Source: Gluconacetobacter johannae (GTDB lineage Bacteria > Pseudomonadota > Alphaproteobacteria > Acetobacterales > Acetobacteraceae). From it: a DNA stretch of 64,000 bases. Made by a program: the position numbers and the translations under genes. Every line of letters begins with the position of its first letter. Positions within the stretch are counted from its first letter, which is position 1. The notes under the pieces are model-generated. The model was given only the letters and a program-made list of their open reading frames with translations, had not been told where the DNA came from and made no database searches. Below are positions 42,247-51,655 of this stretch, piece by piece. The stretch is taken from NCBI RefSeq assembly GCF_014174305.1, contig NZ_JABEQH010000012.1, forward strand, positions 56,240 to 120,239. The letters run 5' to 3'.

Positions 42247-44703
42247 TTATTGCGCCGGAACGCCCTGCGCGCCATCCAGCGTATAGGCGATGATGTAATC
42301 GCCGCTGCGCGTCCCCAGGCCGCCATGGCCGCCGGCCGCGATCAGCACATACTGCTTGCCGCCGATCTCGTAGGACATCGGCGTGGCCTGTCCGCCCGCC
42401 GGCAGGCGGTCGTTCCAGATCACCTTGCCCGTCGCCAGGTCGAAGGCGCGCAGGTAATCGTCGGCCGTGGCGCCCATGAACACGACACCGCCCTTGGTCA
42501 CGATGTTGCCGCCGATATTATACATGCCGGTCGGCAGGGGCAGGTTGTTGTGCGTGCGGAAGGGCCCGGTGTCGCGCGTCGTGCCCACCGGATGCTGCCA
42601 GACGATCTTCTTGGTCACGAGGTCGATCGCCGTCAGCGTGCCCCACACCGGCCCCTTGCAGGGAATCTGCAGCGGATTCAGCCAGGGATTGGTAAAGGCG
42701 ATATACGGCGTGCCGTAATCCGGCGACACCGAAAGCGCATCGCCCTTCGCCGCCGGCTCCTCGCCCTGGCCGCTCCATTTCGGCAGCGTGCCCGACCCTT
42801 CCAGCGTCTGGCGCTTGTCCAGCTTGATGCGGAACGGCAGGTAGCTTGCATTGGCCAGCAGGATCTTGCGCTGCGGGTCGATGGTGATGCCCTGCCAGTC
42901 CACCACGCCATAGAACGCCGGATAGACGATCGTCGTCCTGCCGACATGCGGCGGCGTGAACTGCCCCTCATACGCCGACTGGCGATATTCGATGCGGCAC
43001 ATCATCTGGTCCAGCAGCGTGGCACCCCACATGTCGCTTTCCCGCAGGTTCGGGGGCGTCAGGCTGGGCATCGCCGCCGGATAGGGCTGCGTGGGCGAGA
43101 CACGGTCGTCAGGCGCATGATCGGCCGTCGGAACGGGCCGTTCCTCGACAGGATAGCCCGGAACCGGCTGCCCGGTGCGGCGATCCAGCACGAAGAATTC
43201 GCCCCGCTTCGTGCTCTGCACCAGCGCCGGCACGCTCTCGCCGTTCGGGCCGGGCAGTTCGACCATGGACGGGCCGGAAGGAAGATCCATGTCCCACAGG
43301 TCATGATGCACGGTCTGGTACGTCCAGCGCCGCTCGCCCGTCACGATATCCAGCGCGATGGTGGCCGAGGACGTCGCATCGTCAAACGGACGGCGCGAGC
43401 CACCCCAGTTGTCGGGCGGCGAATTGCCCGTGGGGATATAGACCAGGCCCAGGGCCGGGTCGGCCGTATAGACGCCCCACGCGTTCGGCGTGTCGCGCGT
43501 CAGCACGTCGTCCGGGCCGGGCTTCCAGGTCTCGGGGGTATGGCCGGCATCCCACGCCCAGGCGATTTCGCCCGTCGTCGCGTCGAACGCCCGGATGGCG
43601 CCCGAGGGCTCGAAATTCGCCTGGTTGTCGAAGATCCACCCGCCGGTAATCAGGCGGTTCTTGGCCACCATCGGCGGCGAGGTGATGAAATGGAAGCCAT
43701 GGGGCACATGGCCCAGGTACTGGCGCATGGAAATGAAGCCATGGTCGCCGAAATCGTCGCAGGGCTTGCCCGTCTCGGCATCCAGCGCCACCATCCGCAC
43801 ATCCGCCACCGGCGAATAGATGCGCGTGCGGCAGTTGGTCTGGATCTCGTCGGGGATGCGGTAATAGGTCACGCCACGGCAGGCCAGATAGACGTTCTTC
43901 GCCAGGTCGGCCGTCGCCGGATGCGGGTCGAACTTCCATTTCACCTTGCCGGTGGCGGCGTCCAGCGCCATCACCCAGCTATGCGGCGTGCACATGTACA
44001 GCGTGTTGCCCACCTTGATCGGCGTCAGTTCCAGGTTGAACTCGTGCCCCTGGTCCGGCCCCGCGACGCTGCCTTCGCCATCCTGCTGCACATCGCCCGT
44101 GCGCGTCAGCCAGGCCCGCTTCAGGGTGCCGATGTTCGCCGGCGTGATCTGGCCCAGCGGCGAATAGCGGTCGCCCCCCACCGTGCGGCCATAGGCCGAC
44201 CAGTCGGCATCGGCCACGCCGTCCGACGCCGGGTCGGGCTGTCCCTGCGCCGCCATGCGCTCGGCGGGCACCGTCCCGTTGATCGAATAGCTGCTGAAAC
44301 AGCTCGCCACCAGCGCCAGGCCGGAAATCGCGACCGCGCCCAGCACCTCGCGCTTGTCGCCAAGCCAGCCCGCGCCGGCCCGCCAGACCCACGGCAGCAA
44401 CAGCCACGCGCCCAGGCCGACCAGCATCATCAGGCGGACTTCAAGGCCCCAGATGTCGAACCCGACCTCGACCAGCGCCCACAGCGTGGCCGCCAGCAGG
44501 AACGCCGCATAGATGCGGTTGGCCAGCTTCGGCATCCTGATCCCGCAGAACGCCACGCCCAGCATGACGGCGCCCGCCAGGATGTAGAACCACGAACCAC
44601 CCAGAAAAAGCAGTTGCGCTCCACCGAAGAAAAGAAAAAGCCCGATCAGGGCGAACAAGGCCGAGGTTACGATAGACAATAACCTCCCGATACTCTCTCG
44701 CAT
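42247..44703 (-). CDS. gcd: Membrane-bound PQQ-dependent glucose dehydrogenase
   Basis: An 818-residue quinoprotein that oxidises glucose to gluconolactone in the periplasm and passes electrons to ubiquinone. The first 150 residues hold five membrane helices. The rest is the eight-bladed PQQ propeller: DRYSPLGQITPANIGTLKRA, HSWVMALDAATGKVKWKFD, PTGNSPPDNWGGSRRPFDDA, VHHDLWDMDLPSGPSM (catalytic Asp) and STKRGEFFVLDRRTG (PQQ-binding Lys). The ATG at 44703 gives family length; the frame is open to 44802. It is a hallmark enzyme of acetic acid bacteria. Confidence 0.95.
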   Translation of the reverse strand: MRESIGRLLSIVTSALFALIGLFLFFGGAQLLFLGGSWFYILAGAVMLGVAFCGIRMPKLANRIYAAFLLAATLWALVEVGFDIWGLEVRLMMLVGLGAWLLLPWVWRAGAGWLGDKREVLGAVAISGLALVASCFSSYSINGTVPAERMAAQGQPDPASDGVADADWSAYGRTVGGDRYSPLGQITPANIGTLKRAWLTRTGDVQQDGEGSVAGPDQGHEFNLELTPIKVGNTLYMCTPHSWVMALDAATGKVKWKFDPHPATADLAKNVYLACRGVTYYRIPDEIQTNCRTRIYSPVADVRMVALDAETGKPCDDFGDHGFISMRQYLGHVPHGFHFITSPPMVAKNRLITGGWIFDNQANFEPSGAIRAFDATTGEIAWAWDAGHTPETWKPGPDDVLTRDTPNAWGVYTADPALGLVYIPTGNSPPDNWGGSRRPFDDATSSATIALDIVTGERRWTYQTVHHDLWDMDLPSGPSMVELPGPNGESVPALVQSTKRGEFFVLDRRTGQPVPGYPVEERPVPTADHAPDDRVSPTQPYPAAMPSLTPPNLRESDMWGATLLDQMMCRIEYRQSAYEGQFTPPHVGRTTIVYPAFYGVVDWQGITIDPQRKILLANASYLPFRIKLDKRQTLEGSGTLPKWSGQGEEPAAKGDALSVSPDYGTPYIAFTNPWLNPLQIPCKGPVWGTLTAIDLVTKKIVWQHPVGTTRDTGPFRTHNNLPLPTGMYNIGGNIVTKGGVVFMGATADDYLRAFDLATGKVIWNDRLPAGGQATPMSYEIGGKQYVLIAAGGHGGLGTRSGDYIIAYTLDGAQGVPAQ

Positions 44704-44964
44704 ACCGCGTTTCTCTCTGAAGTTTTCATGGCCACACATGCGCGGCAGTATCGGCGTACTGTCCCCGCTGGCCGGCGCCCCTGAACAGCATGGCCCCCGC
44801 ACGGGGCGCCATGCTCGACAGGGATATGCTCACGCAGGAGTGTTCCACGATCGCGCACCTGTCTCATGGGTGAGACAGGTCGCGGCGGCAGCGCCCGCCC
44901 CACCTTCCCTTTCCCGCTCGCCTGGTGTCTATGGAACGGCCCCCCGACCAAGAGAACCGGCCCG

Positions 44965-45588
44965 ATGTACACACCCCCCGCCTTTCGCACCGACGACCTG
45001 CCCACCGTGCACGCGATGATGCGCGCCACCCGGCTGGCGACGCTGGTGACCGCCACCGCCGAGGGTCCGCTGGTCACTCCCCTGCCCCTGCTGCTGGCCG
45101 AGGACGAAGGCGAATACGGCGTGCTGTACGGCCATGTCGCCCGCGCCAACCCCCAGTGGAGCACGCCCGCGACCGGCCCGGCGGTGGTCCTGTTCATGGG
45201 GCCGGACGCCTATGTCTCGCCCGGCTGGTACGCCGCCAAGCGCGAGCACGGCAAGGTGGTGCCGACCTGGAACTACACCGCCGTGCAGGCCACCGGCCCG
45301 GTCGAATTCTTCGACGACGCCGACCGGCTGCGCGACATCGTGACCCGCCTGACCGACCGGCACGAGGCCGGACGCCCCGCCCCCTGGGCGGTGTCCGACG
45401 CGCCGGACGCCTTCATCGCCGCCCAGTTGCGCGGCATCGTCGGCCTGCGGCTGCCCATCGCGCGGCTGGAGGGCAAGCGCAAGCTCAGCCAGAACCGCAC
45501 GGCCGAAGACCGCGCCGGCGTGGCCCAGGGCCTGGCCGCCGGCCCCGACCCCGCCGACCGCGCCCTGGCGGCCCTGATCCCGCGCTGA
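44965..45588 (+). CDS. FMN-binding PaiB family protein
   Basis: A 207-residue protein matching the PaiB/FMN-binding split-barrel family. It has MYTPPAFRTDDLPTVHAMMR at the N-terminus, VLYGHVARANPQW, VLFMGPDAYVSPGWYAAK, and KVVPTWNYTAVQATGPVEF. The C-terminal GIVGLRLPIARLEGKRKLSQ and NRTAED complete the signature. Bacillus PaiB was described as a negative regulator of sporulation and proteases. Most homologues are probably flavin or haem binders with unknown roles. It stands alone, divergent from gcd. Confidence 0.88.
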   Translation: MYTPPAFRTDDLPTVHAMMRATRLATLVTATAEGPLVTPLPLLLAEDEGEYGVLYGHVARANPQWSTPATGPAVVLFMGPDAYVSPGWYAAKREHGKVVPTWNYTAVQATGPVEFFDDADRLRDIVTRLTDRHEAGRPAPWAVSDAPDAFIAAQLRGIVGLRLPIARLEGKRKLSQNRTAEDRAGVAQGLAAGPDPADRALAALIPR

Positions 45589-45672
45589 CGTTTTCGTGCG
45601 GTCGCGCCTGCCCCCTTGTCCGGCGTGTCGGCGTACCCACGCTTACTGGACCAGCCAAGAGGAGAGGGCCCC

Positions 45673-46050
45673 ATGTCCGACTCTATCACCACCCACCAGA
45701 CCGAGACGCATGACCTGATCGCCTCGGACAAGGTCGAAGGCACCGCCGTCTATTCCCGTGACGGCGAAAGGCTCGGGACCGTCAAGCATTTCATGGTCGA
45801 CAAGCTGACCGGCCACGTCACCTACGCGGTCATGAGCTTCGGTGGCTTCCTGGGGATCGGCAACAGCTATCATCCCCTGCCGTGGAACACCCTGAGCTAC
45901 GATCCGGCGCAAGGCGGATACGTCGTCAACCTGACCCGCGAGCAACTGCAATCGGCCCCGGTCTACACCGAAGACACGATGCCCAACTGGAGCGACGACA
46001 TGTACAGCCGCGGGATCGACGATTACTATCGCCGGCCCCTGGACATGTAG
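45673..46050 (+). CDS. PRC-barrel domain protein
   Basis: A 125-residue protein whose residues 14-90 form a PRC barrel (IASDKVEGTAVYSRDGERLG, TVKHFMVDKLTGHVTYAVMS, YHPLPWNTLSYDP). GGAGAGGG lies directly upstream of the ATG. PRC barrels occur in RimM and photosynthetic reaction centre H chains, and in small stress-related proteins of alphaproteobacteria. The exact role is unknown. Monocistronic. Confidence 0.85.
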   Translation: MSDSITTHQTETHDLIASDKVEGTAVYSRDGERLGTVKHFMVDKLTGHVTYAVMSFGGFLGIGNSYHPLPWNTLSYDPAQGGYVVNLTREQLQSAPVYTEDTMPNWSDDMYSRGIDDYYRRPLDM

Positions 46051-46534
46051 CACCGGCCACCTGTAGCACCGATCGCCTTCAGGCTTCGCGATCCGGCGGA
46101 AGGCGACGCGATAGCGTGTTCCGGACATGCCGTCCGGATTCACAGGTCTTTTCAAATCCGCCGGAAAAATTCCAGGCCGGGGCGGCACGGTCCATTCGCC
46201 GTGATCGCGCCCCGGCCCCCGCGCCGCGCGGCGCGCGCCGGTCGTTCGGAACCGAAGCGCCATTCCGGCTGTCCCATCCCATATGCGGCGCGGCGGCGCC
46301 GCCGTCCCTGCCGGATTCGGGCCGCACCCGACCTTCCTTTTCCCATGCCTGCGGGCGGGGCTTGCCACGGCCCGCCCTGAGTGCGTACGCAGAGGCGATC
46401 CGCGCGGGCCGACCTTGACCCGTCGGTCAGGATCCTAAAAAAAGCGGACTCCCCGGTGCTCTCGGGGATATGAGACGTGCCGTCGTTCCGGCCGGAATAA
46501 CGGGACGCGGCGAAGCGGCGAGGCGGAACATCGG
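46051..46534. other. Intergenic region without a recognised gene
   Basis: A 484-bp high-GC stretch between the PRC-barrel gene and the GGDEF-EAL gene. Open frames here are short and show no family traits. It should contain the promoter of the downstream gene. No clear repeat family or RNA gene was seen. Confidence 0.5.
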
Positions 46535-49351
46535 ATGCCGGGGATCGTGGGGTATGTCGTCCTGAAACATGGCGTTGTCGGAACGGGTCTGGCGGTTCTG
46601 CTCTGCCTGCTCAGCAGCTACGCAAGCATGGTCCTGCTGGACCGGGCGCGGCACAACGCGGAGGATGGCCGGGCGCTGTGGATCGGCGGGGCGGGCGCCG
46701 CCGGCGGGTTCGGGATCTGGGCCACCCATTTCATCGCCGTGCTGGCCTATCGGCCGGGCGTCGCCCTGTCGTTCCGGCCCGGGCCGACCCTGCTGTCGCT
46801 GCTGATCGCGATCCTGACCACCTCCGCCGCCATCAGCCTGGCCGCGGGCCACGGCATCGCGCGGCCCCCGCGCCGGGCCGCCAGCGCGGGCGCCGCGATG
46901 ATATTCGGGCTGGGTGTCGCGGCAATGCATTTCATCGGCATGTCCGCGATGCGGATGCCGGGGAACATGATCTGGAACGGCACGCTGGTCGGCCTGTCGG
47001 TCGGGGCAGGCGTCGCGCTGTCCCTCGCGGCGTTTCTCTCGGCGCGGCGGCGCACCGACACACCGTTCCGGCGACTGATCCCGGCCCTGTTGCTGGGGCT
47101 GGCGATCGCCGGCCTGCATTTTACCGCCATGTCCGCCCTGACGATACAGCGTCTGCCCATGGCGATGGCGGCCGGGCGGATGCGTGGGCCGGCCCTGTCG
47201 TCGCTGGTACTGATCGCCCTGATCGGCATCGGGGCCGTCGCGCTGCTGTCCATCGGGCTGGCCGCGGCCTTCTTCGCCCGGCGCGCCGAACGCGCGGTCC
47301 GCACGAGCGACCTGAGCTTCCGCCTGCTGGTCGAAGGCGTGCGGGACTATGCGATCTACATGATCGACCCGCACGGACGCGTCAGCACCTGGAATGCCGG
47401 CGCGGAACGCCTGAAAGGCTACACGTCCGCCGAGGTGCTGGGCCGGGATTTCGGACAGTTCTACTCCGATGACGAGAGGCAGGCCGGCGAACCCCAGCGC
47501 GTTCTGGCCGACGCCCGCGCGGGCAGCGTGACGCGGCAGGGATGGCACCATCGCAAGGACGGCACGCCGTTCTGGGCGTCGGCCACGATCGAGCCGCTGC
47601 GCGACGCCGAGGGCGGCCTGATCGGCTACGCGCATATCACGCGCGACCGCACCAGGCAGAAGGAGGACGCCGACCGCCTCGCCCAGGTCACGCGCAACCT
47701 GGACATCGCGCTGGAAAACATGTCGCAGGGCCTGTGCCTGTTCGGGCCGGACGGCCGCGTGATCCTGGCGAACGGGCGCTGCGCCGAGCTGTTCAGCCTC
47801 AACGTCCATGACATCGCGCCGGGCATGGAATATCGCGCGTTCCTGACCCGCGTCTACGCCGCGCTGGGATGGGCCGGCGACCCGCTGCGGCGGCGCGTGG
47901 ACGAGGTATGCGACCTGCAGATGGCCGTGATCCGGCAAGGCCGGGACGGACAGTTCCTGCTGCGCCTGCGCGACGACCGGGCGGTGCAGGCCACGGTGCG
48001 GACGACGGCCGACGGCGGGTGGGTCGAAACCTACGAGGACATCACCCAGCGGCTGGAGGCCGAGGCGCGCATCGCCTATCTGGCGCATCATGACGGGCTG
48101 ACCGGCCTGCCCAACCGGGCGCAGTTCAACGACCTGCTGCGCCGCGACCTGACGATGGCCGGCCGGGCCGGGCAGCGCCTGGCGGTGATCTGCATCGACC
48201 TGGACAAGTTCAAGGCGATCAACGACCAGCACGGCCACGCGACGGGCGACAAGGTGCTGGGGGTCCTGGCCGGGCGCATCCGCGCCATCCAGGCCGAGGA
48301 CGAACTGGTGGCGCGCCTGGGCGGCGACGAATTCGCCGCGGCCAAGCGGTTCCACGACATCGCCGAGTTGCATGCCTTCATCGGGCGGCTGGAGGCCTGC
48401 CTGTCGCAGCCGATCGTGCTGGAGGGCTTGGAACTGCGGCCCGACGCCAGCCTCGGCGTGTCGCTGTATCCGCAGGACGCCGGCACGGTCGACACGCTGA
48501 TGGTCAACGCCGACCTTGCGATGTATCGCGCCAAGGCGGCGCTACGCGAACGGATCTGCTTCTACCAGGCCGAAATGGACGAGGCCGCGCGCGGCCGCCG
48601 CAGCCTGGCCGCCGCAGTGTGGGAGGCGCTGGACCGCAAGCAGTTCCACCTGAATTTCCAGGTGCAGAAGAAGGTTTCGACCGGCGAGATCACCGGCTTC
48701 GAGGTCCTGCTGCGCTGGCGCCACCCCGAATGGGGCCTGGTCCCGCCGATGGATTTCATCCCCCTGGCCGAGGAATGCGGGGCCATCCTTCCCATTGGCG
48801 AATGGGTGCTGCGCGCGGCATGCCGGGCCGCGGCGGGCTGGTCGCACCCCTACACGGTCGCGGTGAACCTGTCGGCGGTGCAACTGGGCGACGACGGCCT
48901 GGCCGACCAGGTGGCCGCCATCCTGGCCGAAACGGGCCTGGCGCCGCACCGGCTGGAACTGGAGATGACCGAAACCGCAATCGTGGTGGACAAGGCGCAC
49001 TCGCTGCGTATCCTGCGGCGGATCAAGGCCATGGGCGTGTCGATCGCCATCGACGATTTCGGGGTGGGCTACTCCTCCCTCGAAACGCTGCGAACCTTTC
49101 CGTTCGACAAGATCAAGCTCGATCGCAGCTTCATGAACGAAATCGAGCACTCGCCGGAATCCAAGGCCATCCTGCGCGCCATCCTGGCCCTGGGCCGCAG
49201 CCTGAACATCCCCGTGCTGGCCGAAGGGGTGGAAACCCGCTCCCAACTGGATATCCTCGACGTCGAAGGCTGCACCGAAGCCCAAGGCTACTTCCTCGGC
49301 CGCCCCGGCCCCGTCGCCACGGACACCGTGGAGACCCCCGCCAACGCCTGA
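46535..49351 (+). CDS. MHYT-PAS-GGDEF-EAL cyclic-di-GMP signalling protein
   Basis: A 938-residue membrane protein. Residues 5-255 form an MHYT sensor with the metal-binding motif repeats WATHFIA, AMHFIGM and LHFTAM across seven helices. PAS domains lie near 262-375 and 385-490. The GGDEF domain is intact (LGGDEF, GGDEF at 596-600), so diguanylate cyclase activity is possible. The EAL domain (about 675-930) has EVLLRW at 723, the DDFGVGYSSLETL loop and KLDRSFM, so phosphodiesterase activity is also likely. MHYT domains are thought to sense diatomic gases or copper. Repeat A4 follows the stop. Confidence 0.93.
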   Translation: MPGIVGYVVLKHGVVGTGLAVLLCLLSSYASMVLLDRARHNAEDGRALWIGGAGAAGGFGIWATHFIAVLAYRPGVALSFRPGPTLLSLLIAILTTSAAISLAAGHGIARPPRRAASAGAAMIFGLGVAAMHFIGMSAMRMPGNMIWNGTLVGLSVGAGVALSLAAFLSARRRTDTPFRRLIPALLLGLAIAGLHFTAMSALTIQRLPMAMAAGRMRGPALSSLVLIALIGIGAVALLSIGLAAAFFARRAERAVRTSDLSFRLLVEGVRDYAIYMIDPHGRVSTWNAGAERLKGYTSAEVLGRDFGQFYSDDERQAGEPQRVLADARAGSVTRQGWHHRKDGTPFWASATIEPLRDAEGGLIGYAHITRDRTRQKEDADRLAQVTRNLDIALENMSQGLCLFGPDGRVILANGRCAELFSLNVHDIAPGMEYRAFLTRVYAALGWAGDPLRRRVDEVCDLQMAVIRQGRDGQFLLRLRDDRAVQATVRTTADGGWVETYEDITQRLEAEARIAYLAHHDGLTGLPNRAQFNDLLRRDLTMAGRAGQRLAVICIDLDKFKAINDQHGHATGDKVLGVLAGRIRAIQAEDELVARLGGDEFAAAKRFHDIAELHAFIGRLEACLSQPIVLEGLELRPDASLGVSLYPQDAGTVDTLMVNADLAMYRAKAALRERICFYQAEMDEAARGRRSLAAAVWEALDRKQFHLNFQVQKKVSTGEITGFEVLLRWRHPEWGLVPPMDFIPLAEECGAILPIGEWVLRAACRAAAGWSHPYTVAVNLSAVQLGDDGLADQVAAILAETGLAPHRLELEMTETAIVVDKAHSLRILRRIKAMGVSIAIDDFGVGYSSLETLRTFPFDKIKLDRSFMNEIEHSPESKAILRAILALGRSLNIPVLAEGVETRSQLDILDVEGCTEAQGYFLGRPGPVATDTVETPANA

Positions 49352-49367
49352 AAACCAGGGGCGGCAA

Positions 49368-49419
49368 GCCTCAGGGCGCTGCCCTGAAACCCGCCAAAGG
49401 GCATCGCCCTTTGGAAACC
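49368..49419 (-). repeat. Repeat A, copy 4
   Basis: CAGGGC/GCCCTG hairpin then CCAAAGGGC/GCCCTTTGG hairpin, reverse orientation, 16 bases after the GGDEF-EAL stop. It marks the left side of the low-GC GTPase island. Confidence 0.9.
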
Positions 49420-49777
49420 CAGCCGTTCAGGCAGGGCAGTCCATTTCCCCCCGGAGTTGACGGCGGCAGCGCAGCCCGTAGGTCCGGGTTGCGGGGAAAG
49501 CGGAATGTCGGCTTTTCGGCGAATGTCAGGAAAAGCAGATCACCGCGTTAGCAACGCCTTGCTCCAGATCACATGAATCGGAGCAGTGGCTGGATAAAGA
49601 GCGGATTAACGGCCGATTACTATTGTGCTGGACGATCTAAGTCGTCGGGCCTGTCATCATTCGGACGAACGCCCTGCTGCGTGGGAAACGAAGTTGGCTT
49701 CAATTGTGTGACCTTGCATAAAAAGGCAATATAATATATCATATTATGCGTTTTCAATAAATTAACGATATAGAATA
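49420..49777. promoter_or_regulatory. Left flank and promoter region of the GTPase island
   Basis: A 358-bp gap. Composition changes from GC-rich to AT-rich at about 49560-49700. ATAATAT (49731-49737) and ATATTAT (49741-49747) form a perfect 7-bp inverted repeat with a 3-bp spacer, overlapping a TATAAT-like -10. This is a candidate operator for the GTPase pair. No gene was recognised. Confidence 0.5.
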
Positions 49778-51655
49778 ATGATCTCGCTTAAATGCCAAAA
49801 TTTTAAAAGCCGCAATGATTTTCTGGATTTTGTTTCAGCATTGGAGAGCGAGAGTGGCAATACAAACATTGCTGTAGCAGAACAGGCGCTTTGCCAGATG
49901 AAGAAAGACTTGGGTGAGGCTTTTGGACACATCGACCAAGCAACCCAGACGATGGAAAATCAGGTCCAGGCTGTTATCGCGGCCCGAAAGGCCAGGTTAG
50001 ACGGCGAAGATAGTCTGGAAGAGATGGGCCTGCCCGCCCTGTACGATGAACGTAAAACATGGATTGCAGAGATTACTTCCTATCATAAAAAGATAGTCAG
50101 TAAAATTGAGGAATATCACCGCCGAAACCTTTTCTCGTTGAAATATGGCCAAGGCCGCATGGCTTGCGTCTTCGGCAAGGTCAAGGCTGGCAAGTCATCC
50201 CTAGGAAACTTTGTCGCCTATGGGGTCATCTCACCGGACGCCCACTCCATCAAAAGCGTTTCACCGCAGCCAACCTTCTTTTACGAGACAAGCAGCGGCC
50301 TGAATGAAAAGATGTCCCCTGAAATCATGGCGAGGCAAAGGGCATTTGGTATCGGCATTGCCGAGACCACGTCTTCCATTCAGGGTTTTAGCCTTCCGGG
50401 TTTCACTTGGGTAGATACACCAGGTGTTGATTCCGCGAACGCCTCCAATGGGGACTTGGCCTATCAGTATGTCGATGCTTCCGATCTCATCATTTATACG
50501 CTGAATTCCAGCAGCCCCCAACGTGAGTCGGACAGGACCAAAATTTTGTCATTCCTACGCAGTGGCAAGCCACTTTTATTGGTTATAACAGCCTCTGATA
50601 CGATGGACGAAGATGAAGACGCTGACGGGAATATCATCCGTACCCTGACTATGAAATCCGATTCTGTGAGGCAGGAACAGTGTGAGGGTCTGCGTGCTTT
50701 CATCGAAAGTGCATTCGAACCCCAAGAGGTTGGTCTCTATGAATTCTCGGTAGTGTCCGTTTCTGCGCGGTTTGCGTGTGAAGGAAATGGCTCTCCGGAG
50801 ACGTTATGGTGCCAGAGTGGCATGCAAAACTTCTTCACGACCATGGCTCAGATATTGGAGACCCAAGGTGAGTGCGCGCGCATGGTGACATCGCTGCGTG
50901 ATATCAGCGACTGCATGAAAGAGGTGATGGCAACCTTTGCCAAAATTGATGCCGCGAGTGAGATCTTCTCGAACGATATCGCGTCATTCAAAAAGAAATT
51001 GGGGGAATACTGCCGGAATGCTGCTCACGAAATAGCTTCGATGAAAACGGATGAAATTTGCGCTAGCGCTGAAGAAATGGCTGCAGAGAAAAAAAACGAA
51101 GCCCTTCATACCATATTAAAAAAATATAGAACCTCTTCTACTAACTTTTTTTGTGCAATTGTGGCAAATAAATTTGGTCATGCAGCCCCAATTAAGCCAA
51201 AATTTATATGCTCAAGCATGAAAAGTATTCCTGAATACGAGAATATTTATTCTACGACCAAGCGTGAGAGTTCTATGGGCAAAGGCGTGGGTTCGACTGC
51301 TGGAACGGCAATTGGGGGAGTTATCGGTTTGGTAGGAGGGCCCGTCGGGGCGATGATAGGCGGCGCGGTTGGCTCCTTCGTCGGCGGTCTTGGGGGAAGT
51401 CTGTTTGATGGCGAGAGCGAAACGAAAGTCCTGACAGGAGATAACCGTGCCGTTGTTGCCGCTAATGCGAACAGCCTGTTCGAAGTCTGGATGACAGAAG
51501 TGTCTGGACCAATCGAAAAGTGGGTAAACGACTGGGTTTCACCAAATACTATTCAGTGCGTTAGTGAGCTTTCCGTCGTGACCGAAAAATACAAGAAGGC
51601 ATTCAACACAATAATTGAGAGCCTTGAAGAGGAATTGAACCATGTTGCTGCCTGA
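49778..51655 (+). CDS. Dynamin-like GTPase with C-terminal glycine-zipper segment
   Basis: A 625-residue protein. An N-terminal helical part (residues 1-120) precedes a GTPase domain: P-loop GKVKAGKSS (133-141), a switch threonine region SVSPQPTFFYE, G3 DTPGVDS (from 213) and a G4-like ITASD. A long helical middle follows. Residues 500-547 are a glycine zipper (GTAIGGVIGLVGGPVGAMIG, then GAVGSFVGGLGGSLF) that should enter or contact membrane. This resembles bacterial dynamin-like proteins such as LeoA. The 14-base overlap with the next gene implies paired action. Codon use is AT-richer than the chromosome, suggesting transfer. Confidence 0.8.
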   Translation: MISLKCQNFKSRNDFLDFVSALESESGNTNIAVAEQALCQMKKDLGEAFGHIDQATQTMENQVQAVIAARKARLDGEDSLEEMGLPALYDERKTWIAEITSYHKKIVSKIEEYHRRNLFSLKYGQGRMACVFGKVKAGKSSLGNFVAYGVISPDAHSIKSVSPQPTFFYETSSGLNEKMSPEIMARQRAFGIGIAETTSSIQGFSLPGFTWVDTPGVDSANASNGDLAYQYVDASDLIIYTLNSSSPQRESDRTKILSFLRSGKPLLLVITASDTMDEDEDADGNIIRTLTMKSDSVRQEQCEGLRAFIESAFEPQEVGLYEFSVVSVSARFACEGNGSPETLWCQSGMQNFFTTMAQILETQGECARMVTSLRDISDCMKEVMATFAKIDAASEIFSNDIASFKKKLGEYCRNAAHEIASMKTDEICASAEEMAAEKKNEALHTILKKYRTSSTNFFCAIVANKFGHAAPIKPKFICSSMKSIPEYENIYSTTKRESSMGKGVGSTAGTAIGGVIGLVGGPVGAMIGGAVGSFVGGLGGSLFDGESETKVLTGDNRAVVAANANSLFEVWMTEVSGPIEKWVNDWVSPNTIQCVSELSVVTEKYKKAFNTIIESLEEELNHVAA

